This document shows positions 25,550 to 32,918 of a stretch of DNA of 64,000 bases, piece after piece. The DNA comes from Paenibacillus sp. RUD330. Its GTDB lineage: Bacteria > Bacillota > Bacilli > Paenibacillales > Paenibacillaceae. Within the stretch, counting starts at the first letter, position 1, and every line of letters begins with the position of its first letter. Made by a program: the position numbers and the translations under genes. Location of the stretch: contig NZ_CP022655.2 of the NCBI RefSeq assembly GCF_002243345.2, positions 2,296,501 through 2,360,500 of the forward strand, in the 5' to 3' direction. Below the pieces are notes generated by a model. That model saw only the letters and a list, made by a program, of their open reading frames with translations. It searched no databases and was not told the origin of the DNA.

Positions 25550-26305
25550 ATGGATGCCGAGTTGAAGAAAAACGCGGGTCCTTACCTGGACGATTCGGAA
25601 GTCAAGCGGCTCATCGCTCTGAGCCAATCCGGAGATTCCCTTGCCAGGGATACGCTGGCCCGCTGCAATATCCGTCTGGTCTGGTCGGTCGTCCAGCGCT
25701 TCATCAACCGCGGCTACGAGCCGGAGGACCTGTTCCAGATCGGCTGCATCGGATTGCTCAAATCCGTCGACAAGTTCGATCTCAGCTATGACGTCAAATT
25801 CTCCACTTATGCCGTTCCGATGATCATCGGCGAAATCCAGCGCTTCCTGCGGGATGACGGCACGCTCAAGGTAAGCCGCTCCCTCAAGGAAACGGCCAAT
25901 AAAGTGCGCAAGGCGAAGGACGAGCTGTCCAAGACGCTCGGCAGGCTGCCGGCCATCTCCGAGGTGGCCGAATTTCTCGGCATTACGCCTGAGGACGTCG
26001 TCTTCGCCCAGGAAGCCAATAAGCCTCCGACATCGATCCACGAGACAGTATTCGAGAATGACGGGGATCCCATTACGCTCATGGATCAGATCGCCGACGA
26101 ATCCGGAGAGCGGTGGTTCGACCGGCTGGCGCTCAACGAAGCGATCGGCGGGCTGACCGAGAGGGAGCGCCTGATCGTATACCTGCGTTATTACCGGGAT
26201 CAGACCCAGTCCGAGGTGGCCGGCAGGCTCGGCATCTCGCAGGTGCAGGTGTCGAGGCTCGAGAAGAAAATATTGCAATCGATCAAGGACCAGATCGCCC
26301 AATAG
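25550..26305 (+). CDS. sigF: Sigma-F, forespore RNA polymerase sigma factor
   Basis: First compartment-specific sigma factor. The 251 residues contain region 2 (DLFQIGCIGLLKSVDKF, TYAVPMIIGEIQRFLRDD), region 3 (SRSLKETANKVRKAKDEL) and region 4 with the helix-turn-helix QSEVAGRLGISQVQVSRLE. It is the third gene of spoIIA. The stop is followed by a GC-rich stretch and a T-run near 26320 that may terminate weakly. Confidence 0.97.
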   Translation: MDAELKKNAGPYLDDSEVKRLIALSQSGDSLARDTLARCNIRLVWSVVQRFINRGYEPEDLFQIGCIGLLKSVDKFDLSYDVKFSTYAVPMIIGEIQRFLRDDGTLKVSRSLKETANKVRKAKDELSKTLGRLPAISEVAEFLGITPEDVVFAQEANKPPTSIHETVFENDGDPITLMDQIADESGERWFDRLALNEAIGGLTERERLIVYLRYYRDQTQSEVAGRLGISQVQVSRLEKKILQSIKDQIAQ

Positions 26306-26373
26306 GGCGGCCTGGCCTTTTTTTTTCCGGGCGGACCTGCCGGTGGAGTGCGGGGATCGATTTGTCCCGGGAC

Positions 26374-26403
26374 GAGTAACCTCATTCATCCTGTCCCATA
26401 CTA
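26374..26403 (+). promoter_or_regulatory. Sigma-G-like promoter of spoVAA
   Basis: GAGTA, 18-base spacer, CATACTA. The -10 is a perfect match to the sigma-G form CATNNTA; the -35 is partial. B. subtilis spoVA is transcribed by sigma-G. Confidence 0.6.
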
Positions 26404-26438
26404 TCCATGCACAGGCAAATGCGGAAGGAGGCGGGAGA

Positions 26439-27098
26439 ATGAAGGGCAAGCCGGCTGATCCGACGGAGACGAAGGTCTACCTGCGGATGAAAAAAAGAAT
26501 AACGGTTCCGCCCGGAAGCACGGTCCGCCTCGGAGCGGTCGCACGGCTGCTCGCCGAACCGCCGCTGCTGGAGCGGCTGCAGCAGCTGCCGCTATACACC
26601 CACTGCAAGGAAGACGGCAACCGGGTCGTCATCGACGTGCTGCAGATCATCAAGACGCTGCGGGAGCAATCCCCGGCCACGATGGTGGAGACCTACGGCG
26701 ATCCCCAGGTGCTCATCATGGTCGAGGAGAACGGGGCATCCGCATCGCCGCGCGCCGCCGTTCTGGTCGCCGCCTGGCTGCTGCTTTTTTTCGGAGCGGG
26801 TCTGGCCATCATGAACTTCCATACGGATGTCAGCATGAAAGAGGTCCATCAGCGGCTCGCCTTCCTGCTTACCGGCAAGGAGACGCTCCATCCGCTCTGG
26901 TTCCAGATTCCGTATTCGTTCGGCGTCGGGCTGGGGATGATCATTTTCTTCAACCGCATTTTCCGCCGGCGGTTCAACGAGGAGCCCAACCCGCTGGAGC
27001 TGGAAATGTATACCTATCAGGAGAATATCAACGCCTACGTCATTGCCGATGAGATGCGGAAGAAAGCGGGGAGAGTGGAGGAGAAAAGCGATGGCTGA
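26439..27098 (+). CDS. spoVAA: Stage V sporulation protein AA
   Basis: Membrane protein needed with other SpoVA proteins for dipicolinic acid movement into and out of spores. The 219 residues have an N-terminal soluble domain (about 1-100; TKVYLRMKKRITVPPG) and two membrane segments (about 110-127 and 165-183). GGAGG lies before the ATG at 26439; the open frame extends 96 bases further up without support. Its 3' end overlaps spoVAB by 8 bases. Confidence 0.92.
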   Translation: MKGKPADPTETKVYLRMKKRITVPPGSTVRLGAVARLLAEPPLLERLQQLPLYTHCKEDGNRVVIDVLQIIKTLREQSPATMVETYGDPQVLIMVEENGASASPRAAVLVAAWLLLFFGAGLAIMNFHTDVSMKEVHQRLAFLLTGKETLHPLWFQIPYSFGVGLGMIIFFNRIFRRRFNEEPNPLELEMYTYQENINAYVIADEMRKKAGRVEEKSDG

Positions 27099-27519
27099 CC
27101 TGTGCGCGGGAATGTTCATGGGCGTGCTCGGCTTGGCCGGGGGCATCGCGGTCGGGAGCGGCATGGTGGCGCTGCTGATCGTCTTCGATCTGATTCCGAG
27201 GCTGGCGCAGCTTGCCCGGGCGTTCAGCAAAGCCGCCGTGTTCGAATCGGCTGTCGTCGGGGGCTCGGTGTTCTGGACCTGGGCGGATTTCTTCGAGTGG
27301 CGGATGCGCCTGCCGGTAGTCCTCGCCCTACCATTGCCGGGACTGCTGTGCGGCATCTTCATCGGCATGCTGGCCGCCGCCTTGACGGAAGTGATGAATG
27401 TGCTCCCGATTCTGGCCAAGCGGCTGCGGTTGACGGCATTTCTGGGCGCGCTCGTCATGGCGATGGTGATCGGCAAGACGGCGGGCTCTTTGTTCGATTG
27501 GCTCGTTTATCAGTGGTAG
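27091..27519 (+). CDS. spoVAB: Stage V sporulation protein AB
   Basis: A 142-residue membrane protein with four to five segments, starting MADLCAGMFMG, with GGIAVGSGMVALLIVFDLIPR and TEVMNVLPILAKR typical of SpoVAB. It works with SpoVAA in spore DPA transport. Translationally coupled to spoVAA (8-base overlap, GGAGGAG site within spoVAA). In B. subtilis spoVAC-AD-AEB-AEA follow; here spoVAF is next. Confidence 0.92.
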   Translation: MADLCAGMFMGVLGLAGGIAVGSGMVALLIVFDLIPRLAQLARAFSKAAVFESAVVGGSVFWTWADFFEWRMRLPVVLALPLPGLLCGIFIGMLAAALTEVMNVLPILAKRLRLTAFLGALVMAMVIGKTAGSLFDWLVYQW

Positions 27520-27592
27520 CTTGCACGTTGGCAATGCTTGGCATTGCTCTCATTCGGAACGATCAACATCATGACACGGCGGTGATTGCATT

Positions 27593-29758
27593 ATGACGAA
27601 ATGGCAGCGAGTGAAGCGGATCGGCGGAGAGGAAGGAAAGCCGGCGGAGAGCCGCGGAGAAAAAAGGGATATGTCCATCGACGAGGACTGGATGGAAGCT
27701 TTCCTGCTGGAGGGTGCGGGAGAGCTCGGAGATTTCGGCGAGCGGAGCGATGCTGCGGAGGAGGATCTGGCCGGAGCGCTTGTACCCGAAGCGCCGGATC
27801 GGGACGAACCGTTCAAGTCGACGGCGGACCGTCCGGCAAGCAGGCGCGAAGCCGAATCCGCAGACGAGGATTGGGCCAGCCTGCTGGCCGAGGAGGATAA
27901 ATCCTTGCCGGCGAGACAGGCCGATCCGCATGCAGGAAGCAGCGGCAAGCCGCTGAATCATGGAGAGGCGGCTGCCTCCGATGGCCATGAACGGAAAGAG
28001 CTTGCCCCAGCAGAGGAGCATGAGGAAGCAAAGGTGCCGTTTGACGGCCCGGATGCCGGAAGCGCGCCCGATTCCAGCGGCAAGACGAAGCGCGGCAGGC
28101 TGGAAGCCGCCGATTCCGTCGAAGCTGATTTTGAAGAAGAGCATTCCGGCAAAGGAGATGCTGGCATAAGGGATTCGGGGAAAAGGGATTCCGGCAAAGG
28201 AGATTCCGTCGTAGGGGATCCGGAGAAGGGCAAGTCCGGCAAGGGCAAGCAAGCCGGGAAAAATTCCGCGCCTGGAACGAACGGAGATGCGCTGGAGCCG
28301 ATCCCGGACGATATCGAGGAGTTCGTCGAGCGCCTGAAGGAGGAGGCCGGCTACAAGACGAGCTTCGACGTCATTGTCCGGCAGATGACCTTGGGCGGCA
28401 AAAAGACGGCTTTCTTCATGCTCAACGGCCTTTCAAGCGGCCAGCTGATGACCGAGATCCTCGAACGGCTCACCTTCCTGCAAGCGGACGCGGTTACGTC
28501 GCATGCGCTGGAGTCGTTCATGAATCTCTTCGTTCCGGCTGTGCAGGTCGAGCAGGAGAAGGACTGGAACATGATGATGACCGGCGTGCTGAGCGGCTCG
28601 ACGGGCATGTATATCGACGGGGAATCGACGATGCTCATCATCGATACGAAGATGTTCCCGATGCGCGGTCCGGAGGAGCCTTCGCTGGAGCGCGTCGTCC
28701 GCGGCTCGCGCGACGGGTTCGTCGAGACGATGCTGATGAACGTGTCGCTCGTGCGCCGCAGGCTGAGGGATCCGATGCTCCGCCTGGAAAACATCCGGGT
28801 CGGAGAGCGGACAAGGAGCGACGTCTGCGTCGCTTATATCGACGACATCGCGGACAAGGAGCTCGTCGAATCGATCCGCGACAAGATCACGGCCGTCAAG
28901 CTTGACGGCATTCCGCTCGCGGACAAACAGCTGGAAGAGGCGACAGTCAAGCGCGGATGGAACCCGTACCCGCTTGTCCGTTATTCGGAGCGACCGGATG
29001 TGGTCGCCGCGCATTTGCTGGAAGGCAACGTCGCCGTATTCGTCGACACCTCTCCGAGCGTCATGATCCTGCCGACGACCTTTTTCGATCTGGTCCAGCA
29101 TGCGGAAGAGAACAGGCAGACGCCGTTTATCGGAACTTATTTGAGATGGCTCCGCTTTTTCGGCATCATGGCTTCGCTGTTTCTCGTCCCGATCTGGCTG
29201 CTGTTCGCCATGAATCCGCATCTGCTTCCGCCCTCGCTGGCTTTCATCGGGCCGGCTAAGCTCAGCAAGCTGCCGCTGTTCGTCCAGTTCCTGCTGGCGG
29301 AAGCGGGCATCGATCTCATGCGGATGGCCGCGATCCATACGCCTACGCCGCTGGCGATGGCGATCTCGCTCGTGTCCGCGATTCTTGTCGGGGATATCGC
29401 CGTCCAGACCGGCCTGTTCATCAACGAGGTCATTCTGTACATGGCCATCGCCGCCATCGGCATGTTCGCCACGCCGAGCTACGAGCTCAGCCTCGCCAAC
29501 CGGATCGTGAGGCTGCTGCTGATCTGCTTAGTGGCGGCCTTCCATATTCCCGGTCTTGTGCTGGGATGGACGGCCGTGTTCGTCCTGCTCGTCATGCAGC
29601 GTTCTTTCAACCGGCCCTACATGTGGCCCTTCATCCCATTCGATCCGAAAGGGATGATCAACATCATTCTGAGGATGCCGGTCATGAAAAACAAAAAGCG
29701 TCCCAACCTGCTTCGTCCGCAGCAGCGGGACAAGATGCCCGATGCCGAGGGAGGCTGA
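27593..29758 (+). CDS. spoVAF: SpoVAF, GerA-type spore membrane protein with long N-terminal extension
   Basis: The last 490 residues match SpoVAF, a GerA-A-like protein that speeds germination: a soluble domain (about 235-525; SFDVIVRQMTLGGKKTAFF, LPTTFFDLVQHAEE) and four to five membrane segments (about 525-690). B. subtilis SpoVAF is about 490 residues; this one is 721. The extra 230 N-terminal residues are acidic, low in complexity and contain a 15-residue repeat beginning SGKGD. Start ATG at 27593 has GGTGA upstream; ATG at 27671 (AAAGGGAT before it) is an alternative that keeps most of the extension. Next gene is lysA, as in B. subtilis. Confidence 0.9.
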   Translation: MTKWQRVKRIGGEEGKPAESRGEKRDMSIDEDWMEAFLLEGAGELGDFGERSDAAEEDLAGALVPEAPDRDEPFKSTADRPASRREAESADEDWASLLAEEDKSLPARQADPHAGSSGKPLNHGEAAASDGHERKELAPAEEHEEAKVPFDGPDAGSAPDSSGKTKRGRLEAADSVEADFEEEHSGKGDAGIRDSGKRDSGKGDSVVGDPEKGKSGKGKQAGKNSAPGTNGDALEPIPDDIEEFVERLKEEAGYKTSFDVIVRQMTLGGKKTAFFMLNGLSSGQLMTEILERLTFLQADAVTSHALESFMNLFVPAVQVEQEKDWNMMMTGVLSGSTGMYIDGESTMLIIDTKMFPMRGPEEPSLERVVRGSRDGFVETMLMNVSLVRRRLRDPMLRLENIRVGERTRSDVCVAYIDDIADKELVESIRDKITAVKLDGIPLADKQLEEATVKRGWNPYPLVRYSERPDVVAAHLLEGNVAVFVDTSPSVMILPTTFFDLVQHAEENRQTPFIGTYLRWLRFFGIMASLFLVPIWLLFAMNPHLLPPSLAFIGPAKLSKLPLFVQFLLAEAGIDLMRMAAIHTPTPLAMAISLVSAILVGDIAVQTGLFINEVILYMAIAAIGMFATPSYELSLANRIVRLLLICLVAAFHIPGLVLGWTAVFVLLVMQRSFNRPYMWPFIPFDPKGMINIILRMPVMKNKKRPNLLRPQQRDKMPDAEGG
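28142..28280 (+). repeat. 45-bp in-frame repeats in spoVAF
   Basis: TCCGGCAA starts at 28145, 28190 and 28235, exactly 45 bases apart. The copies encode diverging 15-residue units SGKGDAGIRDSGKRD, SGKGDSVVGDPEKGK and SGKGKQAGK. The first two copies are the most alike. Confidence 0.8.
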
Positions 29759-29912
29759 GGCGGCAGGCTTTCGGCGGAGCCGGTCGAAAATGCAACAAAT
29801 GCAAATGAAAGGACACAAAATCCATTTCTCCTCCAAACGGGGGTCGTTTATACTTGGATCACATTGATAAACGATTCCCTCCGGCGGAGGGCGGAAAGAA
29901 GGTGCTCTTTTC

Positions 29913-31250
29913 ATGTATTTGCACGGAACAGCCCAAGTCAACGAGCAGGGCCGCCTGGAAATCGGCGGCTGCGATACGAAGGATCTGGCGGAACAGTACG
30001 GCACTCCGCTCTATATTGTGGATGAGGCACTTGTGCGTCAGCGTGCAAGGGAATATGTCGACGCATTCAAGGCTTCCGGCTTCAAGTTCCAGGTTGCCTA
30101 CGCAAGCAAGGCGTTCAGCACCGTGGCGATGTGCGCTATTGCCGAGCAGGAAGGGATGTCTCTCGACGTCGTATCCGACGGAGAGCTGCACACCGCTCTG
30201 CAGGCCGGCTTCCCGGCGGAGCGCATCCACTTCCACGGCAACAACAAGACGCCTTTCGAGATCGAGATGGCCATCGACGCCGGAATCGGCTGCTTTGTAG
30301 TGGACAACTTCACCGAGCTCGAGCTGCTGAACGCAATCGCCGGGTCCAAAAGCCGCAAAGTCAGCATTCTGCTGCGGATCACACCGGGGGTAGAAGCGCA
30401 TACCCATGACTACATCTCCACGGGACAGCAGGATTCGAAGTTCGGCTTCGATCTTGCGGCCGGTGCCGCCTATCGTGCCGTAGAGACAGCGTCCAAGCTC
30501 GAAAATCTCGTGCTCCTGGGCATTCACTCCCATATCGGCTCCCAAATTTTCGAAGTGGAAGGATTCCGCATGGCGGCTGCCAAAGCGGCTGAATTCGCTG
30601 TCGAAGTCCGAGACAAGCTGGGCCATATCTTCCGCGTCATCAACCTCGGCGGCGGCTTCGGCATCCGCTACACGGAAGAGGATGCCCCGCTTCCGGCCGG
30701 AACTTATATCGCCGCGATCACCGATGCGATCCGCTCCAACTTCTCCGCAGCCGACTACCCGCTGCCCGAGATCTGGATCGAGCCGGGCCGCAGCATCGTC
30801 GGCGATGCCGGCACGACGCTGTACACCGTCGGCACGTTCAAGGAAATTCCCGGCGTGCGCAAGTATGTTGCCGTCGACGGCGGCATGACCGACAATCCGC
30901 GCCCTGCGTTGTATGAGTCCAAATACGACGCCGTGCTTGCGAACCGCGCTTCCGAGCCTGCGAGCGAGACCGTTTCCGTAGCGGGCAAATGCTGCGAGAG
31001 CGGCGACATGCTCATCTGGGACCTGGAGCTGCCGAAGGCGGAGAGCGGCGATCTGCTGGCTGTATTCTGCACAGGCGCCTACAACTACGCCATGGCGAGC
31101 AATTACAACCGCATCCGCCGTCCGGCTGTCGTTCTCGTCAAGGACGGACAGTCCGACCTCGCCGTGCAGCGCGAATCGCTGGAGGACATTTCACGGAATG
31201 ACCTTCTGCCGGAGCGCCTGCGCAAGGCCGGCGTCCAATCCTTCTCGTAA
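29913..31250 (+). CDS. lysA: Diaminopimelate decarboxylase
   Basis: PLP enzyme that makes L-lysine from meso-DAP; the DAP pool is also the source of cell wall crosslinks and of dipicolinate. The 445 residues have the alanine-racemase-like barrel with PLP-Lys in VAYASKAFS, the HSHIGSQIF motif, GGGFGIRY, the phosphate-binding EPGRSIVGDAG and the active-site CCESGD. AAGAAGGTG precedes the ATG. It follows spoVAF as in B. subtilis. No lysine riboswitch is visible in the 150-base leader. Confidence 0.96.
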   Translation: MYLHGTAQVNEQGRLEIGGCDTKDLAEQYGTPLYIVDEALVRQRAREYVDAFKASGFKFQVAYASKAFSTVAMCAIAEQEGMSLDVVSDGELHTALQAGFPAERIHFHGNNKTPFEIEMAIDAGIGCFVVDNFTELELLNAIAGSKSRKVSILLRITPGVEAHTHDYISTGQQDSKFGFDLAAGAAYRAVETASKLENLVLLGIHSHIGSQIFEVEGFRMAAAKAAEFAVEVRDKLGHIFRVINLGGGFGIRYTEEDAPLPAGTYIAAITDAIRSNFSAADYPLPEIWIEPGRSIVGDAGTTLYTVGTFKEIPGVRKYVAVDGGMTDNPRPALYESKYDAVLANRASEPASETVSVAGKCCESGDMLIWDLELPKAESGDLLAVFCTGAYNYAMASNYNRIRRPAVVLVKDGQSDLAVQRESLEDISRNDLLPERLRKAGVQSFS

Positions 31251-31265
31251 AAGCAAAGCCCTTCG

Positions 31266-31306
31266 GAGAAACCCGCGTTTCAAACGTCGGGCTTCTCTTT
31301 TATTTT
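31266..31306 (+). terminator. Terminator after lysA
   Basis: GAGAA-CCCG-GTTT pairs with AAACG-CGGG-TTCTC with single mismatches, followed by TTTTATTTT. Confidence 0.75.
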
Positions 31307-31350
31307 GTAATTCCGTCAGCCTCTCGATCTCCAAGGATATTACCGGCCGC

Positions 31351-31728
31351 CGGCCGTTTTGCTTTTCGAGAATAGAACCCGCGTAGACCCGCGTCTTCTC
31401 TCTACTCCTGCGCAAACGGAGCTGTCCTACATCTCGGCCGGCGGCCGTTTTGCTTTTCGAGAATAGAACCCGCGTAGACCCGCGGCTTCTCTCTACTCCT
31501 GCGCAAACGGAGCTGTCCTACATCTCGGCCGGCGGCCGTTTTGCTTTTCGAGAATAGAACCCGCGTAGACCCGCGTCTTCTCTCTACTCCTGCGCAAACG
31601 GAGCTGTCGTACATCTCGGCCGGCGGCCGTTTTGCTTTTCGAGAATAGAACCCGCGTAGACCCGCGTCTTCTCTCTACTCCTGCGCAAACGGAGCTGTCC
31701 TACATCTCGGCCGGCGGCCGTTTTGCTT
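31351..31728 (+). repeat. 91-bp tandem repeat array, four copies plus a partial one
   Basis: CGGCCGTTTTGCTT begins at 31351, 31442, 31533, 31624 and 31715, a spacing of exactly 91 each time. The four full copies differ by only a few bases: for example CCGCGG instead of CCGCGT near 31484 in copy two, and GTCG instead of GTCC near 31608 in copy three. The fifth stops after 14 bases. Each junction has a CGGCC-GGC-GGCCG hairpin followed by TTTTGCTTTT, like a small terminator. As 91 is not divisible by 3, the array cannot encode a repeated peptide. No other copies of this unit were noticed in the window. Confidence 0.95.
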
Positions 31729-31751
31729 GGAATGCTGTCGTAGTGTATGAT
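31723..31751 (+). promoter_or_regulatory. Promoter of ppiB
   Basis: TTGCTT, 17-base spacer, TATGAT. The -35 hexamer is the last part of the truncated fifth repeat unit. Confidence 0.5.
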
Positions 31752-31791
31752 AGAATCCGTACATACCGTTAGAGGACAAGGAGTGACTATC

Positions 31792-32223
31792 ATGGCAAAA
31801 CAAGCAAAAATCACGCTGGAGAACGGCGGAGAAGTGGTTCTGGACCTGTTCGATAAGGACGCCCCGAACACGGTTGCCAACTTTGAAAAGCTCGCGAACG
31901 AGGGCTTCTACAACGGCCTGAGCTTCCACCGCGTCATTCCGGGATTCGTCGCTCAAGGCGGCTGCCCGAACGGCACCGGCACCGGCGGCCCCGGCTATAC
32001 GATCAACTGCGAGATCAACCCGAACAAGCACGAGCGCGGTTCCCTCGCGATGGCGCATGCGGGACGCAATACGGGCGGCAGCCAGTTCTACATCTGCTAC
32101 CAGCCGCAGCCGCATCTGGACGGACAGCATACCGTCTTCGGCAAAGTTGCCAAAGGCATGGAGTATGTCGATGCGTTCAACAACGGCACGAAAATGGCCA
32201 AAGTCGAAGTTTCCGAGGCTTAA
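31792..32223 (+). CDS. ppiB: Peptidyl-prolyl cis-trans isomerase, cyclophilin type
   Basis: Cytosolic cyclophilin of 143 residues that catalyses proline isomerization during folding. Seen: [20 protein letters not shown] with the catalytic Arg, [18 protein letters not shown] and [18 protein letters not shown] fixes the ATG at 31792; a longer open frame begins 45 bases earlier in the promoter. lysA-ppiB order matches B. subtilis. Confidence 0.95.
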   Translation: MAKQAKITLENGGEVVLDLFDKDAPNTVANFEKLANEGFYNGLSFHRVIPGFVAQGGCPNGTGTGGPGYTINCEINPNKHERGSLAMAHAGRNTGGSQFYICYQPQPHLDGQHTVFGKVAKGMEYVDAFNNGTKMAKVEVSEA

Positions 32224-32241
32224 GGAAGGCTTTGCCCGAAT

Positions 32242-32278
32242 AGGCTGGCGGAGGGGGAACCCTCTGCCGGCCTTTTTT
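32242..32278 (+). terminator. Terminator after ppiB
   Basis: AGGCTGGCGGAGGG pairs with CCCTCTGCCGGCCT, with small mismatches, then TTTTTT. Confidence 0.85.
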
Positions 32279-32330
32279 CGCCTTTTCCGCTGCCAAGAGG
32301 CTGGAAAGGCTTCAATTCCAAGCCGCCGAC

Positions 32331-32359
32331 TTGCAATTTGGCTGGAGGCGAGGTAAGAT
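32331..32359 (+). promoter_or_regulatory. Promoter of the riboflavin operon
   Basis: TTGCAA, 17-base spacer, TAAGAT, placed about 75 bases before the FMN aptamer. Confidence 0.55.
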
Positions 32360-32437
32360 GCAGAAGGAACAGTTATCATTCCGGATACAGTTTCACTCCG
32401 GCATGATCGTTCGACAGGTTTGAACCAAATACAGCGG

Positions 32438-32636
32438 TTTCCTTCGGGGTCGGGTGAAAGTCCCAACCGGCGGTGATCCGCCTGCGAGCGCAAGAGCACA
32501 TGCTCCGCCTCCGCAGCGCGGCAAGTCCGTGACCCGATTGCCATTACCCCCAAGCTCTCGAGAGCCTGCGGCGCAAGGCAAGCGGTGGACCTGGTGAGAT
32601 TCCAGGACCGACAGTATAGTCTGGATGGGAGAAGGA
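32438..32636 (+). ncRNA. FMN riboswitch (RFN element)
   Basis: Conserved segments of the RFN aptamer are readable in order: CTTCGGGG at the 5' side, GGGTGAAAGTCCCAACCGGC, GGTGATCC, AAGTCCGTGACCC, GGTGGACCTGGTGAGATTCC, GGACCGACAGTATAGTCTGG and ATGGGAGAAGG at the 3' side. A variable stem of about 70 bases in the middle is longer than usual. Binding of FMN represses the rib operon. The expression platform follows: a perfect hairpin at 32818 and a terminator at 32881. Confidence 0.97.
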
Positions 32637-32880
32637 GCCGCTTTTGATGCTCGCCATGCCTTGTTCAAAGGCGTCTATTTGGCATCCGTCAGCGAAGGCC
32701 ATCCCTCGGAATGGAGGATGACCGGCTTATTCGCGAACGCTTTTGCCAAGACTGCTGCTGATGCGGAGGCATGCATGCGGGAACAGCGACGGATGCCCGT
32801 CTGCTTTCCCCTGCCCTGGCAAGGAATCTTCTCTTTCCTTGCCGGCGTGATCATCCTAAGCGGACTCGATTTGCCCTCCA
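32637..32880 (+). other. Long leader between FMN aptamer and terminator
   Basis: About 245 bases lie between the aptamer and the terminator, far more than the usual few tens. It includes a perfect 9-bp hairpin at 32818-32843 (GGCAAGGAA / TTCCTTGCC, 8-base loop, no T-run). A 90-codon open frame crosses it, but starts inside the aptamer and has no ribosome site of its own, so I do not call it a gene. Confidence 0.6.
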
Positions 32881-32913
32881 CACCCCCGAAGGTTTAGCGT
32901 CGGGGGTGTTTTT
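32881..32913 (+). terminator. Riboswitch terminator before ribD
   Basis: CACCCCCGA and TCGGGGGTG form a 9-bp stem followed by TTTTT, 6 bases before the ribD ATG. The right arm GGGGGTG is also the only ribosome-site-like sequence for that ATG, so the hairpin can block both elongation and translation. Confidence 0.9.
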
Positions 32914-32918
32914 GCGTT

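Noticed and set aside
29759-29912. Lysine riboswitch before lysA
   Set aside because: The leader is too short and lacks the conserved core; only a short AAACG/CGTTT repeat is present.
31351-31728. CRISPR array
   Set aside because: The 91-bp units are contiguous with no unique spacers and no cas genes nearby; it is a tandem repeat.
32410-32416. 0A box (TTCGACA) upstream of the FMN riboswitch
   Set aside because: A single exact 7-mer is expected several times by chance in 64 kb, and riboflavin genes have no known link to Spo0A here.
32625-32897. 90-codon open frame between FMN aptamer and ribD
   Set aside because: Its ATG is in the aptamer's closing stem, there is no ribosome site and it ends in the terminator stem; treated as leader RNA.
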